A stretch of 64,000 nucleotides of DNA from Vibrio porteresiae DSM 19223. Lineage in GTDB: Bacteria > Pseudomonadota > Gammaproteobacteria > Enterobacterales > Vibrionaceae. The stretch covers positions 2,108,001 through 2,172,000 of the forward strand of contig NZ_AP024895.1 in the NCBI RefSeq assembly GCF_024347055.1. Direction: 5' to 3'. Numbering within the stretch: the first letter of the stretch is position 1; every line of letters starts with the position of its first letter. Below are positions 24,247-33,239 of this stretch, piece after piece. Position numbers and translations under genes: made by a program. The notes under the pieces were generated by a model. That model was given only the letters and a program-made list of their open reading frames with translations, was not told the origin of the DNA and ran no database searches.

Positions 24247-25167
24247 ATGACAACCAAAATGAACCAGATCTGGGCACAAAAAATCATGCCAAGAGCACCG
24301 CATCTCGCGATGATATTCGTCACTATGTTGTGGGGAACGACCTATCTCTTAGTCAAAGTCGGCTTGACATCGAGCTCACCGATGTTTTTCGTTGGCTGTC
24401 GCTTTGCCGCCGCGTTTGCTGCTATCGGTTTGTTCTCATTTAAGCATTTGATTCGCTGTACTAAATACGACCTATTTGCTGCTGCCGCGATCGGTTTTTC
24501 CATTACGATTGGTTATGGTTCACAAACCATTGGCCTACAGTACATTACGGGGTCGGAATCTGCGTTCTTCACTGCCCTTTTTGTTCCGTTCGTGCCCTTT
24601 ATCATGTGGCTCGCGTTTCGCAAAATCCCCAGCAAAATGAGCTTACTTGGTATCGTGCTGGCGTTTATCGGCTTAGTATTTCTTTCCGGAAATAGTTTTA
24701 TCGCGATTTCACTCAACTTTGGTCAATGGATTACGGTGTTGAGCGCCTTTGCGGTTGCCACCGAGATCATTCTGATCAGCTATTTTTCACCCAAAGTGAA
24801 TTTGAAAAGCGTGACGGCTCTGCAATTGATGTTTGCCTCGCTGTTTGCGTTTTTGTCGATGCCTTTGGTCGGTGAGACCACCATTCCCCCATTTTCGATC
24901 ACGTTAGTGACGCTAACTGTGGGCTTGGGGATCGCAAGTGCGTTTATTCAATTGGTGATGAACTGGGCACAACGTGTGGTTGCGCCATCAACGGCAGCGG
25001 TTATCTATGCAGGAGAACCCGTTTGGGCAGGCATTTACGGCCGTATGTTCGGCGAAATCCTCTCACCTTCCGCTCTTTTGGGTGGCACTTTAGTGGTCAT
25101 CAGCGTGTTAGTCAGTGAGTATCGGCCAAAAAAACGCCGCCAAGCCAAAAAAGCGGCCGCGCATTAA
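24247..25167 (+). CDS. DMT-superfamily EamA transporter
   Basis: A membrane protein of about 306 residues with ten predicted helices in two EamA repeats, a typical drug/metabolite exporter. The longest frame starts in the operator region; the ATG at 24247, right after AGGGAA, leaves the first helix (HLAMIFVTMLWGTTYLLVKVG) intact. Another in-frame ATG follows four codons later. It is divergent from an XRE-cupin regulator with two palindromes between them, suggesting regulated export of the metabolite sensed by that regulator. Substrate unknown. Confidence 0.85.
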   Translation: MTTKMNQIWAQKIMPRAPHLAMIFVTMLWGTTYLLVKVGLTSSSPMFFVGCRFAAAFAAIGLFSFKHLIRCTKYDLFAAAAIGFSITIGYGSQTIGLQYITGSESAFFTALFVPFVPFIMWLAFRKIPSKMSLLGIVLAFIGLVFLSGNSFIAISLNFGQWITVLSAFAVATEIILISYFSPKVNLKSVTALQLMFASLFAFLSMPLVGETTIPPFSITLVTLTVGLGIASAFIQLVMNWAQRVVAPSTAAVIYAGEPVWAGIYGRMFGEILSPSALLGGTLVVISVLVSEYRPKKRRQAKKAAAH

Positions 25168-25194
25168 TCGATTACGGCCGGTTAATCGTGCCCA

Positions 25195-26106
25195 CTAATG
25201 ACTGAGTTCATTGTCCATCATCGTTACCAACAGTTTCAAAAAGGCACTTGGCGCCTTACCCAATTGACGACCCAAACGCGTAATAATGTGCGTTTGGGTC
25301 TGATTGAGTTGCGCATTTTTGACCGGTAAACAGTTAAGTCGCGTATCCCATTGCGGTTGGCTTTTGATAATAAAACCGGGAATCAACGTCACACCACCAT
25401 GCGCAGCATAGCAGTGTAATGCGGTGAGATTATTACTAATGATATTAGGCGTGAGCGTGATATTTGTGTCGTTCTCTACCGCAGAAATGATCTGGCGAAT
25501 ACCGTGCGCGGTATCGGGTAATGCGATCGGATAGGGCTTTAACACACTCATTTTCAAAGGCAATGGCGCTTCATTTAACGGATGGCTTTTATCCACCACC
25601 ACAGTGAGCGGATGCTGACAGTGATAGTGGCTGCGAATTTTCGGATGGGGCGGCGGATTGAAAATCACCCCGATATGGGCATTATCTTCAGTGATTTTGC
25701 GCATTACATCATTGCCACTGTGAATCGAGAGATGAATTTTCACGCCGGGAAACTGCTGAGAAAACTGGCTCATCACATGGGTGACCAGATTGATATAACC
25801 TTCCCCAATCGCCAATTCTATGGTTCCCGATTGCAGTCCGCGCAGTGACTTTAAGTTATCGAGCAGCAATTCCTGCTGTTGCAGATAGCTTTTGTAATAG
25901 GTCAACACCTCTTCGCCAGCTTCGGTGGGTTTTATCCCGCGTCGATGTCGTTCAATTAATACCGTATCAAGCTCTTGTTCTAAATGGCTAATCTGCCGAC
26001 TCACTGCCGAAGGCGCTACATTAAGGTAATCAGCCGCCGCGCGCACGCTGCCATGTTGTACCGCTTCAAAGAAGAATTTTATTCGGTTTTCCTGCAAATA
26101 GCTCAT
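25195..26106 (-). CDS. LysR-family transcriptional regulator
   Basis: A 303-residue regulator with an N-terminal winged helix (FFEAVQHGSVRAAADYLNVAPSAVSRQISHLE) and a C-terminal effector domain. The longest frame begins ten codons earlier, but AAAGGATTGGTC directly precedes the ATG at 26106, which is the better start. It is divergent from a hydroxyacid-dehydrogenase/aldehyde-dehydrogenase/amidohydrolase operon 295 bases away, so it most likely controls that operon. Inverted repeats in the shared region fit LysR sites. The inducer is unknown. Confidence 0.88.
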   Translation of the reverse strand: MSYLQENRIKFFFEAVQHGSVRAAADYLNVAPSAVSRQISHLEQELDTVLIERHRRGIKPTEAGEEVLTYYKSYLQQQELLLDNLKSLRGLQSGTIELAIGEGYINLVTHVMSQFSQQFPGVKIHLSIHSGNDVMRKITEDNAHIGVIFNPPPHPKIRSHYHCQHPLTVVVDKSHPLNEAPLPLKMSVLKPYPIALPDTAHGIRQIISAVENDTNITLTPNIISNNLTALHCYAAHGGVTLIPGFIIKSQPQWDTRLNCLPVKNAQLNQTQTHIITRLGRQLGKAPSAFLKLLVTMMDNELSH

Positions 26107-26126
26107 GACCAATCCTTTGGTATGTG

Positions 26127-26177
26127 TGTTGCCCAAAACGCAACAAAGTTACGAGATGCGATTATTGTTCACAACAA
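26127..26177. promoter_or_regulatory. Two inverted repeats in the LysR/operon divergent region
   Basis: TGTTGC-N7-GCAACA at 26127-26145 and TTGTTCACAACAA at 26165-26177. Both have the dyad shape expected of LysR-type binding sites and lie next to the regulator start. Confidence 0.45.
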
Positions 26178-26400
26178 AGCGCCTGTCTATACTCGCCAAG
26201 GTACACAAATAACTTAATTCATGTGCTACTCGCTTAAGCTATTTGCTTCGAGCTATTGACTTCAAGTTAATGACCTAGGAGAGCCGGGATCGCTTTCTTA
26301 CGTTGCCTGATAGTCTGTGTGCCGGCCTGTGACAAACACAGCCTGCCCTATCAAATCGGGTCAAACCGGATAACTGACCCTCATTTAAAAAGGATTGAAA

Positions 26401-27285
26401 ATGAACATCGGTGTAATCGGACTGGGCAATATGGGCTCAGGCATGGCGGCCACTCTGGCCAAAAAATCTTTCCCTGTCTTTGGTTTCGATCTCTCATCAC
26501 AAGCGCTAGAGGCTATCGCGACGCAAGGTGTCACACCCGTTGCTCAATTTGCCGAATTGGTTGCGCTTTGTGATGTGGTGATTTTATCTCTGCCTAAAGC
26601 CCTTCATGTCGAACAAGTGTGTTTAGGCCATCACCAAAGTACCGAGAGCATTCTCGCCTTAGGCAAACCGGGGTTGATCGTCATTGATACCACCACATCA
26701 GAGGCGCAAACCAGTCGTAAGGTGGCAGCTGAACTGGCTAAACAAGGCATAGAGTTTCTAGATGCCCCCGTATCCGGCGGACCAGCAGGCGCAGCTTCTG
26801 GCACCATGAGCATGGTGATAGGCGGAAAAGAGAGTACCTTAGCCACCGTTATGCCCATTTTGGCAGCGATGAGCACCACCCAAGTGCACATTGGCGATGT
26901 TGGTGCGGGCAATATTGCCAAAATCGCCAATAACTTACTTTGCGCAGCGCACCTTATCACCACGGCGGAAGTGGTGAGCCTGGCTCAGCACGCAGGAGTC
27001 GATGCCGACAAAGTCCTCGCTGGCATTAACGCAGGCTCAGGACGCAGTGGCGTTAGCCAAGTGAACTTTGCTAAATGGATTCTCAACGACACCTACAATT
27101 CAGGCTTTACCATGGGGTTAATGCGCAAAGACGTAGGTTTAGCACAAAACCTCTGCGAGACGTTAAATCTCTCCCTTCCTCTGAGTGAAACCGTCATGGA
27201 TTTGTGGCGACAAAGCAGCGAATCGTTAGCTGATAACGAAGATTTCAATGCCATCGTAAAACTCTCCGATAGCCAACTCTATTAA
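26401..27285 (+). CDS. NAD-dependent beta-hydroxyacid dehydrogenase family protein
   Basis: A 294-residue member of the 3-hydroxyisobutyrate/tartronate-semialdehyde reductase family. The Rossmann motif GLGNMGSGM is at residues 7-15, the substrate loop DAPVSGGPAGAASGTM at 121-136, and the catalytic Lys is Lys174 in GNIAKIANN. A TTG two codons upstream is in frame, but AAGGATTGAAA before the ATG at 26401 fixes the start. The exact substrate (glycerate, threonate, hydroxyisobutyrate or similar) cannot be read from the sequence. First gene of an operon with an aldehyde dehydrogenase 14 bases downstream. Confidence 0.87.
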   Translation: MNIGVIGLGNMGSGMAATLAKKSFPVFGFDLSSQALEAIATQGVTPVAQFAELVALCDVVILSLPKALHVEQVCLGHHQSTESILALGKPGLIVIDTTTSEAQTSRKVAAELAKQGIEFLDAPVSGGPAGAASGTMSMVIGGKESTLATVMPILAAMSTTQVHIGDVGAGNIAKIANNLLCAAHLITTAEVVSLAQHAGVDADKVLAGINAGSGRSGVSQVNFAKWILNDTYNSGFTMGLMRKDVGLAQNLCETLNLSLPLSETVMDLWRQSSESLADNEDFNAIVKLSDSQLY

Positions 27286-27299
27286 AAGGAATCAATAAC

Positions 27300-28805
27300 A
27301 TGGAAAAGTTATTTACCACAATGCTCGACCTTTTACACACCGATACCATAGGTAGCTGGGTGAATGGCCAGATTGAACTGGGTAGCGGTGAGCTGATTGA
27401 ATTGATCAACGCCGATGACGAAACGGTGATGTTGCGTTATCAAGATGCAGACCCTGCGATTGCGGCCACCATTGATGAAGCGGCGCAACGCGCACAACAA
27501 GAGTGGTGGGCCATGCCTGCCAAGACCCGTGGTCGCATCCTGTATCAAATCGGCACTGAAATTCGTAAAGAAGCCGAGGCATTAGGTTGGGTGGAATCGC
27601 TCTCCACCAATAAACCGCTGAATAATGCCAAGGCAGAGATCCTGATCGTCGCCGAAATGTTTGAATACTATGCAGGCTGGGCGGACAAACTGCATGGTGA
27701 AGTGATTCCAGTGCCAACCACCCATCTCAACTACGTCAAATACGAAGCGATGGGCACTATTTTACAAATGACACCATGGAATGCCGCTTTCTTTACCGCC
27801 GGTTGGCAAGTTGCCCCTGCGTTAGCAGCCGGGAACGCCGTGATTTTAAAACCCTCGGAGCTAACGCCAATCACCTCCTTGATGCTCGGCGCACTGATTG
27901 AACGTGCTGGCGCACCAAAAGGCTTAGTCAACGTCGTCGCTGGCTACGGTCACACCATAGGTCAAACCTTAATTGCCAAAGCCAACATTCGCAAAGTGTG
28001 CTTTGTTGGCTCACCGAAAACGGGCGCGCACATCGCAACGGCGGCAGCCAAACGCTGTATTCCATGTGTCTTAGAGCTCGGTGGCAAATCTGCCAACATT
28101 GTGTTTGCCGATGCGAACTTAGATCAGGCAATGAAAGGGGCAATGGCTGCTATCTTTGGCGGTTCAGGACAAAGCTGTGTATCAGGATCGCGTCTTCTCG
28201 TCCAAGAAAGCATTTTTGAAAAATTCGTCGCTTCGGTGGCGAAAGCGGCGCAACAAATTCGTGTTGGTCATCCACAACATGCCGATTCAGACATCGGCCC
28301 AGTCAATAACCGCAAGCAATACGATCACATCTGCAATATGCTGGCGATTGGCGAACAAGAGGGTGCCAAAGTGGTTGCGGGCACCACACCGATTCCTGAG
28401 CGCGATGGTTTTTACATTAATCCCACCGTACTCGCCGGAAACAACCAAATGACGGTCGCCCAAGAGGAGATCTTTGGCCCTGTTGTGGTGGCCATTCCGT
28501 TTAAAGATGAAGCCGATGCAATTGCTCTTGCCAATGACAGTCAGTTTGGGTTGGCTGGCGCAGTCTGGACCAATGATGTTGCGCGCGCGCATCGCGTTGC
28601 CGATCAAGTGAAAGCAGGGACATTTTGGATCAACAGTTACAAAACCATCCATGTCAGCTCACCTTTTGGCGGCTATCGTAACAGCGGTTACGGCCGTTCA
28701 TCTGGCTTGGAAGTATTACGAGAATACTGTGAAGTGAAGAGTGTCTGGGTTGAAACCTCAGCACAACCAGCCTTTAGTTTTAACTACGGAACAGTAGAAG
28801 GATAA
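27300..28805 (+). CDS. Aldehyde dehydrogenase family protein
   Basis: A 501-residue NAD(P)-dependent aldehyde dehydrogenase. Catalytic residues are all present: Asn161 in TPWNAAF, Glu259 in LELGGKSAN and nucleophile Cys293 in GQSCVSGSR, with EEIFGPVV near the C-terminus. In context it would oxidise an aldehyde or semialdehyde formed by the neighbouring dehydrogenase or released after the amidohydrolase. It ends 3 bases before the amidohydrolase start, which supports co-transcription. Cytosolic. Substrate unknown. Confidence 0.9.
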   Translation: MEKLFTTMLDLLHTDTIGSWVNGQIELGSGELIELINADDETVMLRYQDADPAIAATIDEAAQRAQQEWWAMPAKTRGRILYQIGTEIRKEAEALGWVESLSTNKPLNNAKAEILIVAEMFEYYAGWADKLHGEVIPVPTTHLNYVKYEAMGTILQMTPWNAAFFTAGWQVAPALAAGNAVILKPSELTPITSLMLGALIERAGAPKGLVNVVAGYGHTIGQTLIAKANIRKVCFVGSPKTGAHIATAAAKRCIPCVLELGGKSANIVFADANLDQAMKGAMAAIFGGSGQSCVSGSRLLVQESIFEKFVASVAKAAQQIRVGHPQHADSDIGPVNNRKQYDHICNMLAIGEQEGAKVVAGTTPIPERDGFYINPTVLAGNNQMTVAQEEIFGPVVVAIPFKDEADAIALANDSQFGLAGAVWTNDVARAHRVADQVKAGTFWINSYKTIHVSSPFGGYRNSGYGRSSGLEVLREYCEVKSVWVETSAQPAFSFNYGTVEG

Positions 28806-28808
28806 AAT

Positions 28809-29960
28809 ATGACGATTGCTCAGTCGTTACTCACCGAAGTCAAAGCATGGCGTCGTGATTTACATCGTTACCCAGAATTGGGCTTTGCCGAACATCGCAC
28901 TGCCGCTCAAGTGGCAGCGCTATTGCAAGAATTTGGCCTTGAAGTCCATACCGGTCTTGGCGGTACTGGAGTCGTTGGCACATTGAAAAACGGGGACGGA
29001 CCAACCATAGGACTGCGCGCCGATATGGATGCCCTGCCCTTTGCTGAACTTGGCGACATCGAACATAAATCGTGTCATCACGGCGCCATGCACGCCTGTG
29101 GTCACGATGGACACACTGCCATTTTGCTCGGTACAGCGAAACTTCTTGCTCAAACCCGTCGCTTCTCTGGGACGGTGCATTTTGTTTTTCAACCGGCGGA
29201 GGAGAACTTGGGCGGCGCACTCAAAATGGTCGATGATGGACTGTTTACCCTCTTTCCTATGGACGCGATTTATGGCCTACACAACTGGCCGGGCTTGCCT
29301 GTAGGTACGCTTGCGGTCAATGAAGGGGCGATGATGGCATCACTCGATACCTTCAAAATCACCTTAACGGGCAAAAGTTGCCACGCCGCGATGCCAGAAA
29401 ATGGTCACGACCCAATCGTGGCTTCTGCAGAGCTGGTCACTGCGCTGCAAACCATCACCGCCAGACGACTCTCTCCTTTGCAGGCAGCCGTGGTCAGCGT
29501 GACTAAAATCCAAGGTGGCGAAGCAATCAACATCATCCCTGAGAAAGTGGTGTTGGAAGGCACCTATCGCTGCCTCGATAAGGGTGTGCGCGCCAAAGTA
29601 AAATCCCTGATCGGAGAACTCGCCAGCTCAGTACCTGCAGCGCATCATGTGCAAGCACAGGTTGAGTTTTTTGATGGGTATTCAGTAACAACCAACCATG
29701 CCACTCAAGCGCAACAGGTTCGCGATGCGGGCATTGCCGCTCTTGGGGAAAGTAAGGTGCATTGGAACATCTTGCCTTGCATGGCGTCGGAAGACTTCTC
29801 TTATATGCTCGAACACTGCCCTGGTGCCTATTTCTGGCTCGGAGCCGACGGTTCTACCCCCTCCAAACCGCTGCACAATGCCTATTACGACTTCAATGAT
29901 GACATCATCGAAACTGGGATGACCGTTTGGCAGGAACTCGTAGAGCGCCTGCTTAAATAA
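28809..29960 (+). CDS. M20D amidohydrolase (hippurate hydrolase-like)
   Basis: A 383-residue metallo-amidohydrolase. Metal ligands and catalytic residues are seen in MHACGHDGHTA (Cys97, His99), QPAEENLGG (Glu131, Glu132) and the C-terminal ASEDFSYM. The family cleaves N-acyl amino acids such as hippurate or N-acetyl amino acids. It is the third gene of the LysR-linked operon and is followed by a terminator, then by a DUF3100-type membrane pair; such proteins often neighbour M20 hydrolases, suggesting uptake of the substrate. The specific substrate is not known. Confidence 0.88.
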   Translation: MTIAQSLLTEVKAWRRDLHRYPELGFAEHRTAAQVAALLQEFGLEVHTGLGGTGVVGTLKNGDGPTIGLRADMDALPFAELGDIEHKSCHHGAMHACGHDGHTAILLGTAKLLAQTRRFSGTVHFVFQPAEENLGGALKMVDDGLFTLFPMDAIYGLHNWPGLPVGTLAVNEGAMMASLDTFKITLTGKSCHAAMPENGHDPIVASAELVTALQTITARRLSPLQAAVVSVTKIQGGEAINIIPEKVVLEGTYRCLDKGVRAKVKSLIGELASSVPAAHHVQAQVEFFDGYSVTTNHATQAQQVRDAGIAALGESKVHWNILPCMASEDFSYMLEHCPGAYFWLGADGSTPSKPLHNAYYDFNDDIIETGMTVWQELVERLLK

Positions 29961-29987
29961 ACATCGCTTTTGAAATCATCTTTTTTG

Positions 29988-30013
29988 ATACCGCCCAACT
30001 GGGCGGTATTTTT
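29988..30013 (+). terminator. Terminator after the amidohydrolase gene
   Basis: Perfect 9-bp stem ATACCGCCC / GGGCGGTAT with an AACT loop and a T run. Confidence 0.92.
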
Positions 30014-30383
30014 ATATAAAACCAGTTCATTATCAGAAAAATCCCACACTAAGCGACAAAATAAGCACTTTTGTTTTGCGCTCTTACTCACCCTATCACT
30101 GAATCTACGCCACTATTTACTTAAACAACGCCACCATTTGCTTAAACAACGCGATAACATCTTGTTTTCTAATAAGTCACTTCATTTCCTTGATGAATAA
30201 GCGCGAGCAGCTACGCTGGCGGCTCATTGTTACCTACATGGTTTTATCGAAATATAACCAAATGATTTACAAGACTTTTGTGTGTTGCCTTTTCGGTAAC
30301 GATAAAGAGATATAAAGAGAACACTAACTATGCTGTAATGCCTAAACAGCAATGGAATGAACTTTTACTCAAGGAGAGTAATG
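30014..30383. other. Intergenic region before the DUF3100 pair
   Basis: About 370 bases with no supported gene. It contains a 21-bp tandem duplication (30109-30150) and presumably the promoter of the following membrane genes. Confidence 0.5.
30109..30150 (+). repeat. 21-bp tandem duplication
   Basis: GCCACTATTTACTTAAACAAC at 30109-30129 is followed directly by a copy differing at two positions (30130-30150). Confidence 0.8.
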
Positions 30384-31232
30384 ATGAGCAACCATTATTC
30401 AATTAGAGCGCTATTAGATTGGCGACTGCATCTTATTATATTAGCAACAACTGTTATCTCTGAATTAATTGGTGTTAAAAGCATCCCAATCGGTTCAGCA
30501 AAATTGTTATTTTTACCCCTTTTCTACTCTTTTCTTTTGTGTTTGCTGTTTAACCCAAACATTACTCGTTTTTCGAGCAAATTGATCACCAAAAAGCAGG
30601 CCTCGGTAGCCACCTCCATCATTGGTATTGGCATTTTGCCGTTCATCGCTAAGTTCGGCACTCTGATTGGCCCAGCGTTACCCAAAATCTTCAACTCAGG
30701 TCTAGCGATGATTTTGCAAGAAGCAGGTAACCTTGCCACCATGTTGATCGCCATGCCCGTTGCCGTTGTGCTATTTAAAATGGGACGCGAAGCCATTGGG
30801 GCAACTTACTCCATCGCTCGCGAACCGAATATCGCGGTGATTTCCGATCGCTTTGGTTTAAAAAGCAGTGAAGGCGTTGGCGTTATGGGCGTCTACGTCA
30901 TGGGTACCATGTTTGGCACTATCTACTTCGCGTTACTAGCGGGCTTTTTAGCATCGACACACTGGTTTGACCCACGAGCGCTAGCGATGGCCTGTGGTGT
31001 TGGTAGCGGCAGTATGACCGCCGCGTGCTCTGGCACTTTAGCCGCCGCTTATCCCGCCATGAAAGATGACATTCTCGCTTTTGCAGGGGCAAGTAACTTG
31101 CTGACCAACGCAACGGGCTTATACGTGGCTATCTTTATCGCCCTGCCTTTTGCTGAGTGGTATTACAAAAAGCTCAGTGGTACGAAATCATCAACCGCAG
31201 TGACGTCTAACCCAGTGGAAAGTGGAGAATAA
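30384..31232 (+). CDS. DUF3100-like membrane protein, first of a pair
   Basis: A protein of about 282 residues with eight or so hydrophobic helices. The sequence LIGPALPKIFNSGLAMILQE and the Gly-rich GSGSMTAACSGTLAAAYP fit the DUF3100 family of putative transporters. The longer frame begins 27 bases upstream, but AAGGAGAGTA precedes ATGATG at 30381/30384, so one of those is the start. It is followed 4 bases later by a second membrane protein. The location after an M20 hydrolase suggests uptake of its substrate; this is inference. Confidence 0.75.
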   Translation: MSNHYSIRALLDWRLHLIILATTVISELIGVKSIPIGSAKLLFLPLFYSFLLCLLFNPNITRFSSKLITKKQASVATSIIGIGILPFIAKFGTLIGPALPKIFNSGLAMILQEAGNLATMLIAMPVAVVLFKMGREAIGATYSIAREPNIAVISDRFGLKSSEGVGVMGVYVMGTMFGTIYFALLAGFLASTHWFDPRALAMACGVGSGSMTAACSGTLAAAYPAMKDDILAFAGASNLLTNATGLYVAIFIALPFAEWYYKKLSGTKSSTAVTSNPVESGE

Positions 31233-31236
31233 GCCC

Positions 31237-31713
31237 ATGAACGTACAAGAAATGGATTTACGCGCCGAAGAAGAGAAAGTCCTTGGCTTTAAAGAGAACG
31301 TCATTTTAACGCTGATTTTCTGTGGTATTGCCTTAATGAGTAACTGGGCTGGAACAGGACACAGCTTTGCCAAAGCGCTACCCGGCATGCTGATTCTGTT
31401 TGTGATGATTCTTATCGGAATGGGCTTAAAAGAACTGATCAAAGGCCCGATCCCCACCGTGGCATGGGTTTCACTGGTGAGCGTTGTCGCTACTTTGCCA
31501 GGTGTGCCGTTCTCTGATCAGCTCTTAGGCGAACTGCAAAACCTCAGCTTTTTATCCCTAGCAACACCCGTGCTAGCGTACGCAGCCATGGCTGTTACGC
31601 ACATGGAAGTGAAACTGTTTAAACAATCCGGTTTCAAAATCGCGATTGTCTCGCTACTGGTATTCACTGGTACTTATATCGGTTCAGCGCTTGTCGCTCA
31701 AGCCTTTCTGTAA
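31237..31713 (+). CDS. Small membrane protein, second of the DUF3100-associated pair
   Basis: A 158-residue protein with four predicted helices (near residues 23-40, 45-65, 100-120 and 133-157). A GTG 15 bases upstream is an alternative start, overlapping the previous gene; the ATG at 31237 lies just past its stop. The spacing indicates an obligate two-gene unit, probably two parts of one transporter. I do not recognise a specific family name beyond its association with DUF3100. Confidence 0.7.
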   Translation: MNVQEMDLRAEEEKVLGFKENVILTLIFCGIALMSNWAGTGHSFAKALPGMLILFVMILIGMGLKELIKGPIPTVAWVSLVSVVATLPGVPFSDQLLGELQNLSFLSLATPVLAYAAMAVTHMEVKLFKQSGFKIAIVSLLVFTGTYIGSALVAQAFL

Positions 31714-32173
31714 CACCCTGAGTGACAACGCCATTATGTGACGTTGTCACTCAAACTTCCTCCCTGTAGGACAGAGACTGCATACCATGTGCAGTCTCTT
31801 TTTTTATTCCAGCGCCTTTAGGTGAACGTTATTGGGGCGAAGTGGCGTTTCTTACCCATCAGCTTTTTCTTCACACAGTTTCTTTTGCATAAAATAGAGT
31901 CAGTTAGGAACTTTTTGCGCTTTTGGCTATCTAAGCCAACATTCTAATAACCCATCACTATCCGAGTTCTTGCTGAGCCTTGAGGTTGCCAGCTTGCACA
32001 GACAGTTCATCGTGTCACACCATGAATCAATGCCTTTGCTATTTGCCCTCGCCCTCATCAATGGATGATGAACAGTGAAATAAAACGCTGCCAACATGCG
32101 GTGCACTTTCGACAACCAAAGAAACTGCATAACGTTTTTACACACTATTGATACACATAAAGGGATTCAAACC
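31714..32173. other. Intergenic region with two hairpins
   Basis: 460 bases without a supported gene. A perfect 11-bp hairpin (31720-31752, GAGTGACAACG / CGTTGTCACTC) is followed by a rho-independent terminator at 31773-31805. The rest should hold the acid phosphatase promoter. Confidence 0.6.
31773..31805 (+). terminator. Terminator of the DUF3100 pair
   Basis: Perfect 10-bp stem AGAGACTGCA / TGCAGTCTCT with a seven-base loop and a run of seven T. Confidence 0.93.
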
Positions 32174-33025
32174 ATGATAAAACCACACACTGTGTTTGGC
32201 ACATCAGCAACCTTAATCACTCTCGCCTGCTCTTTTGCGGTAAACGCGGCGCCAAGCAAAGCCGATGATTTATTGAACGCGACTTTGTGGATGCAAAATT
32301 CCGTTGAGTACAAAGCCAACGTCCGCGGCATGTATGCCTTAGCGCAAATGCGCCTAGATGAAGCGTTAAAAGACAAAAATTGGACTGCACTGCCAACCAT
32401 GCAAAAAAGCGGTTTTGGTATGTTGCCACCAGCAATCATCGTCGACTGCGATGAAACCATGTTAGACAACAATGTCTATGAAGCGTACCTGATTAAATCG
32501 GGTCAAGGTTACAGCTCGAAAACATGGTCTCAATATGTCCAAGACAAGGTCACTGAAGCCATGCCTGGCGCAGTGGATTTTGCCAAATATGCTGCAAGCA
32601 AAGGCGTTAAAATTTTCTACATTACTAACCGTAAAAAAGAGAGCGAACAAGCCACACTCGACAATATGAAAGCGCTCGGTTTCCCAATGGACAGTCAAGT
32701 CGATGTGCTCCTCACCAAAGGAGAGAAAAAAGAGTGGACCTCAGATAAAGCAACACGCGACCAATATGTGGCCAATCACTATCGTGTTGTTTTGATGTTA
32801 GGGGATAACCTGGGCGATTTTACCTCGCCTGCCGGCTCTCCAGCACAGCGTCTCACGACTTACCAAACCAACATGGCTCACTGGGGTAAAGATTGGATTA
32901 TGCTGCCAAACCCAGAATACGGTTCGTTTGAAAGTGCCACATTTGGTAATGATTACTCTCTTAGTCCAGAAAAACGTCGCGAGCTTAAAATCAGCGCACT
33001 GAAAGCCTGGGAACCAAAGAAGTAA
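32174..33025 (+). CDS. HAD-type acid phosphatase / 5'-nucleotidase of the e(P4) family
   Basis: A 283-residue class C (HAD IIIB) phosphatase. The nucleophile motif IIVDCDETMLDN gives Asp91 and Asp93, ITNRK is motif II, and MLGDNLGDF supplies the terminal acidic motif. The ATG at 32174 follows AAAGGGATTC; it yields a signal peptide ending in FAVNA before APSKA. A Cys at position 19 is not in a standard lipobox, so unlike Haemophilus e(P4) the protein is probably soluble and periplasmic. The family dephosphorylates nucleotides, including NAD-derived NMN, so that the nucleosides can be imported. Confidence 0.9.
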   Translation: MIKPHTVFGTSATLITLACSFAVNAAPSKADDLLNATLWMQNSVEYKANVRGMYALAQMRLDEALKDKNWTALPTMQKSGFGMLPPAIIVDCDETMLDNNVYEAYLIKSGQGYSSKTWSQYVQDKVTEAMPGAVDFAKYAASKGVKIFYITNRKKESEQATLDNMKALGFPMDSQVDVLLTKGEKKEWTSDKATRDQYVANHYRVVLMLGDNLGDFTSPAGSPAQRLTTYQTNMAHWGKDWIMLPNPEYGSFESATFGNDYSLSPEKRRELKISALKAWEPKK

Positions 33026-33048
33026 TCTCTCTTTAGAAACATCAATTT

Positions 33049-33075
33049 ACATCCCCCGCAAACCAAGGGGGATGT
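33049..33075 (+). terminator. Hairpin after the acid phosphatase gene
   Basis: Perfect 9-bp stem ACATCCCCC / GGGGGATGT with a nine-base loop, without a strong T tract. Confidence 0.55.
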
Positions 33076-33239
33076 GCTCTTATCACCTATACTGATAACG
33101 ATTCGCCATGGCTTGACCGAACGAATCACCTGCCTCTTACGCATCAATATCCAACAAGAATAACTGCTACTATTAGTATATAATTAGATAAATCATTAGC
33201 TTAACCGCCCTCATCAACCATTAATCATTTAGACATATT

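Noticed and set aside
30357..31713. Frameshift splitting one DUF3100 gene into two
   Set aside because: Each frame has its own start context and a normal stop, and the spacing fits a two-gene operon. Homologue comparison could still change this.
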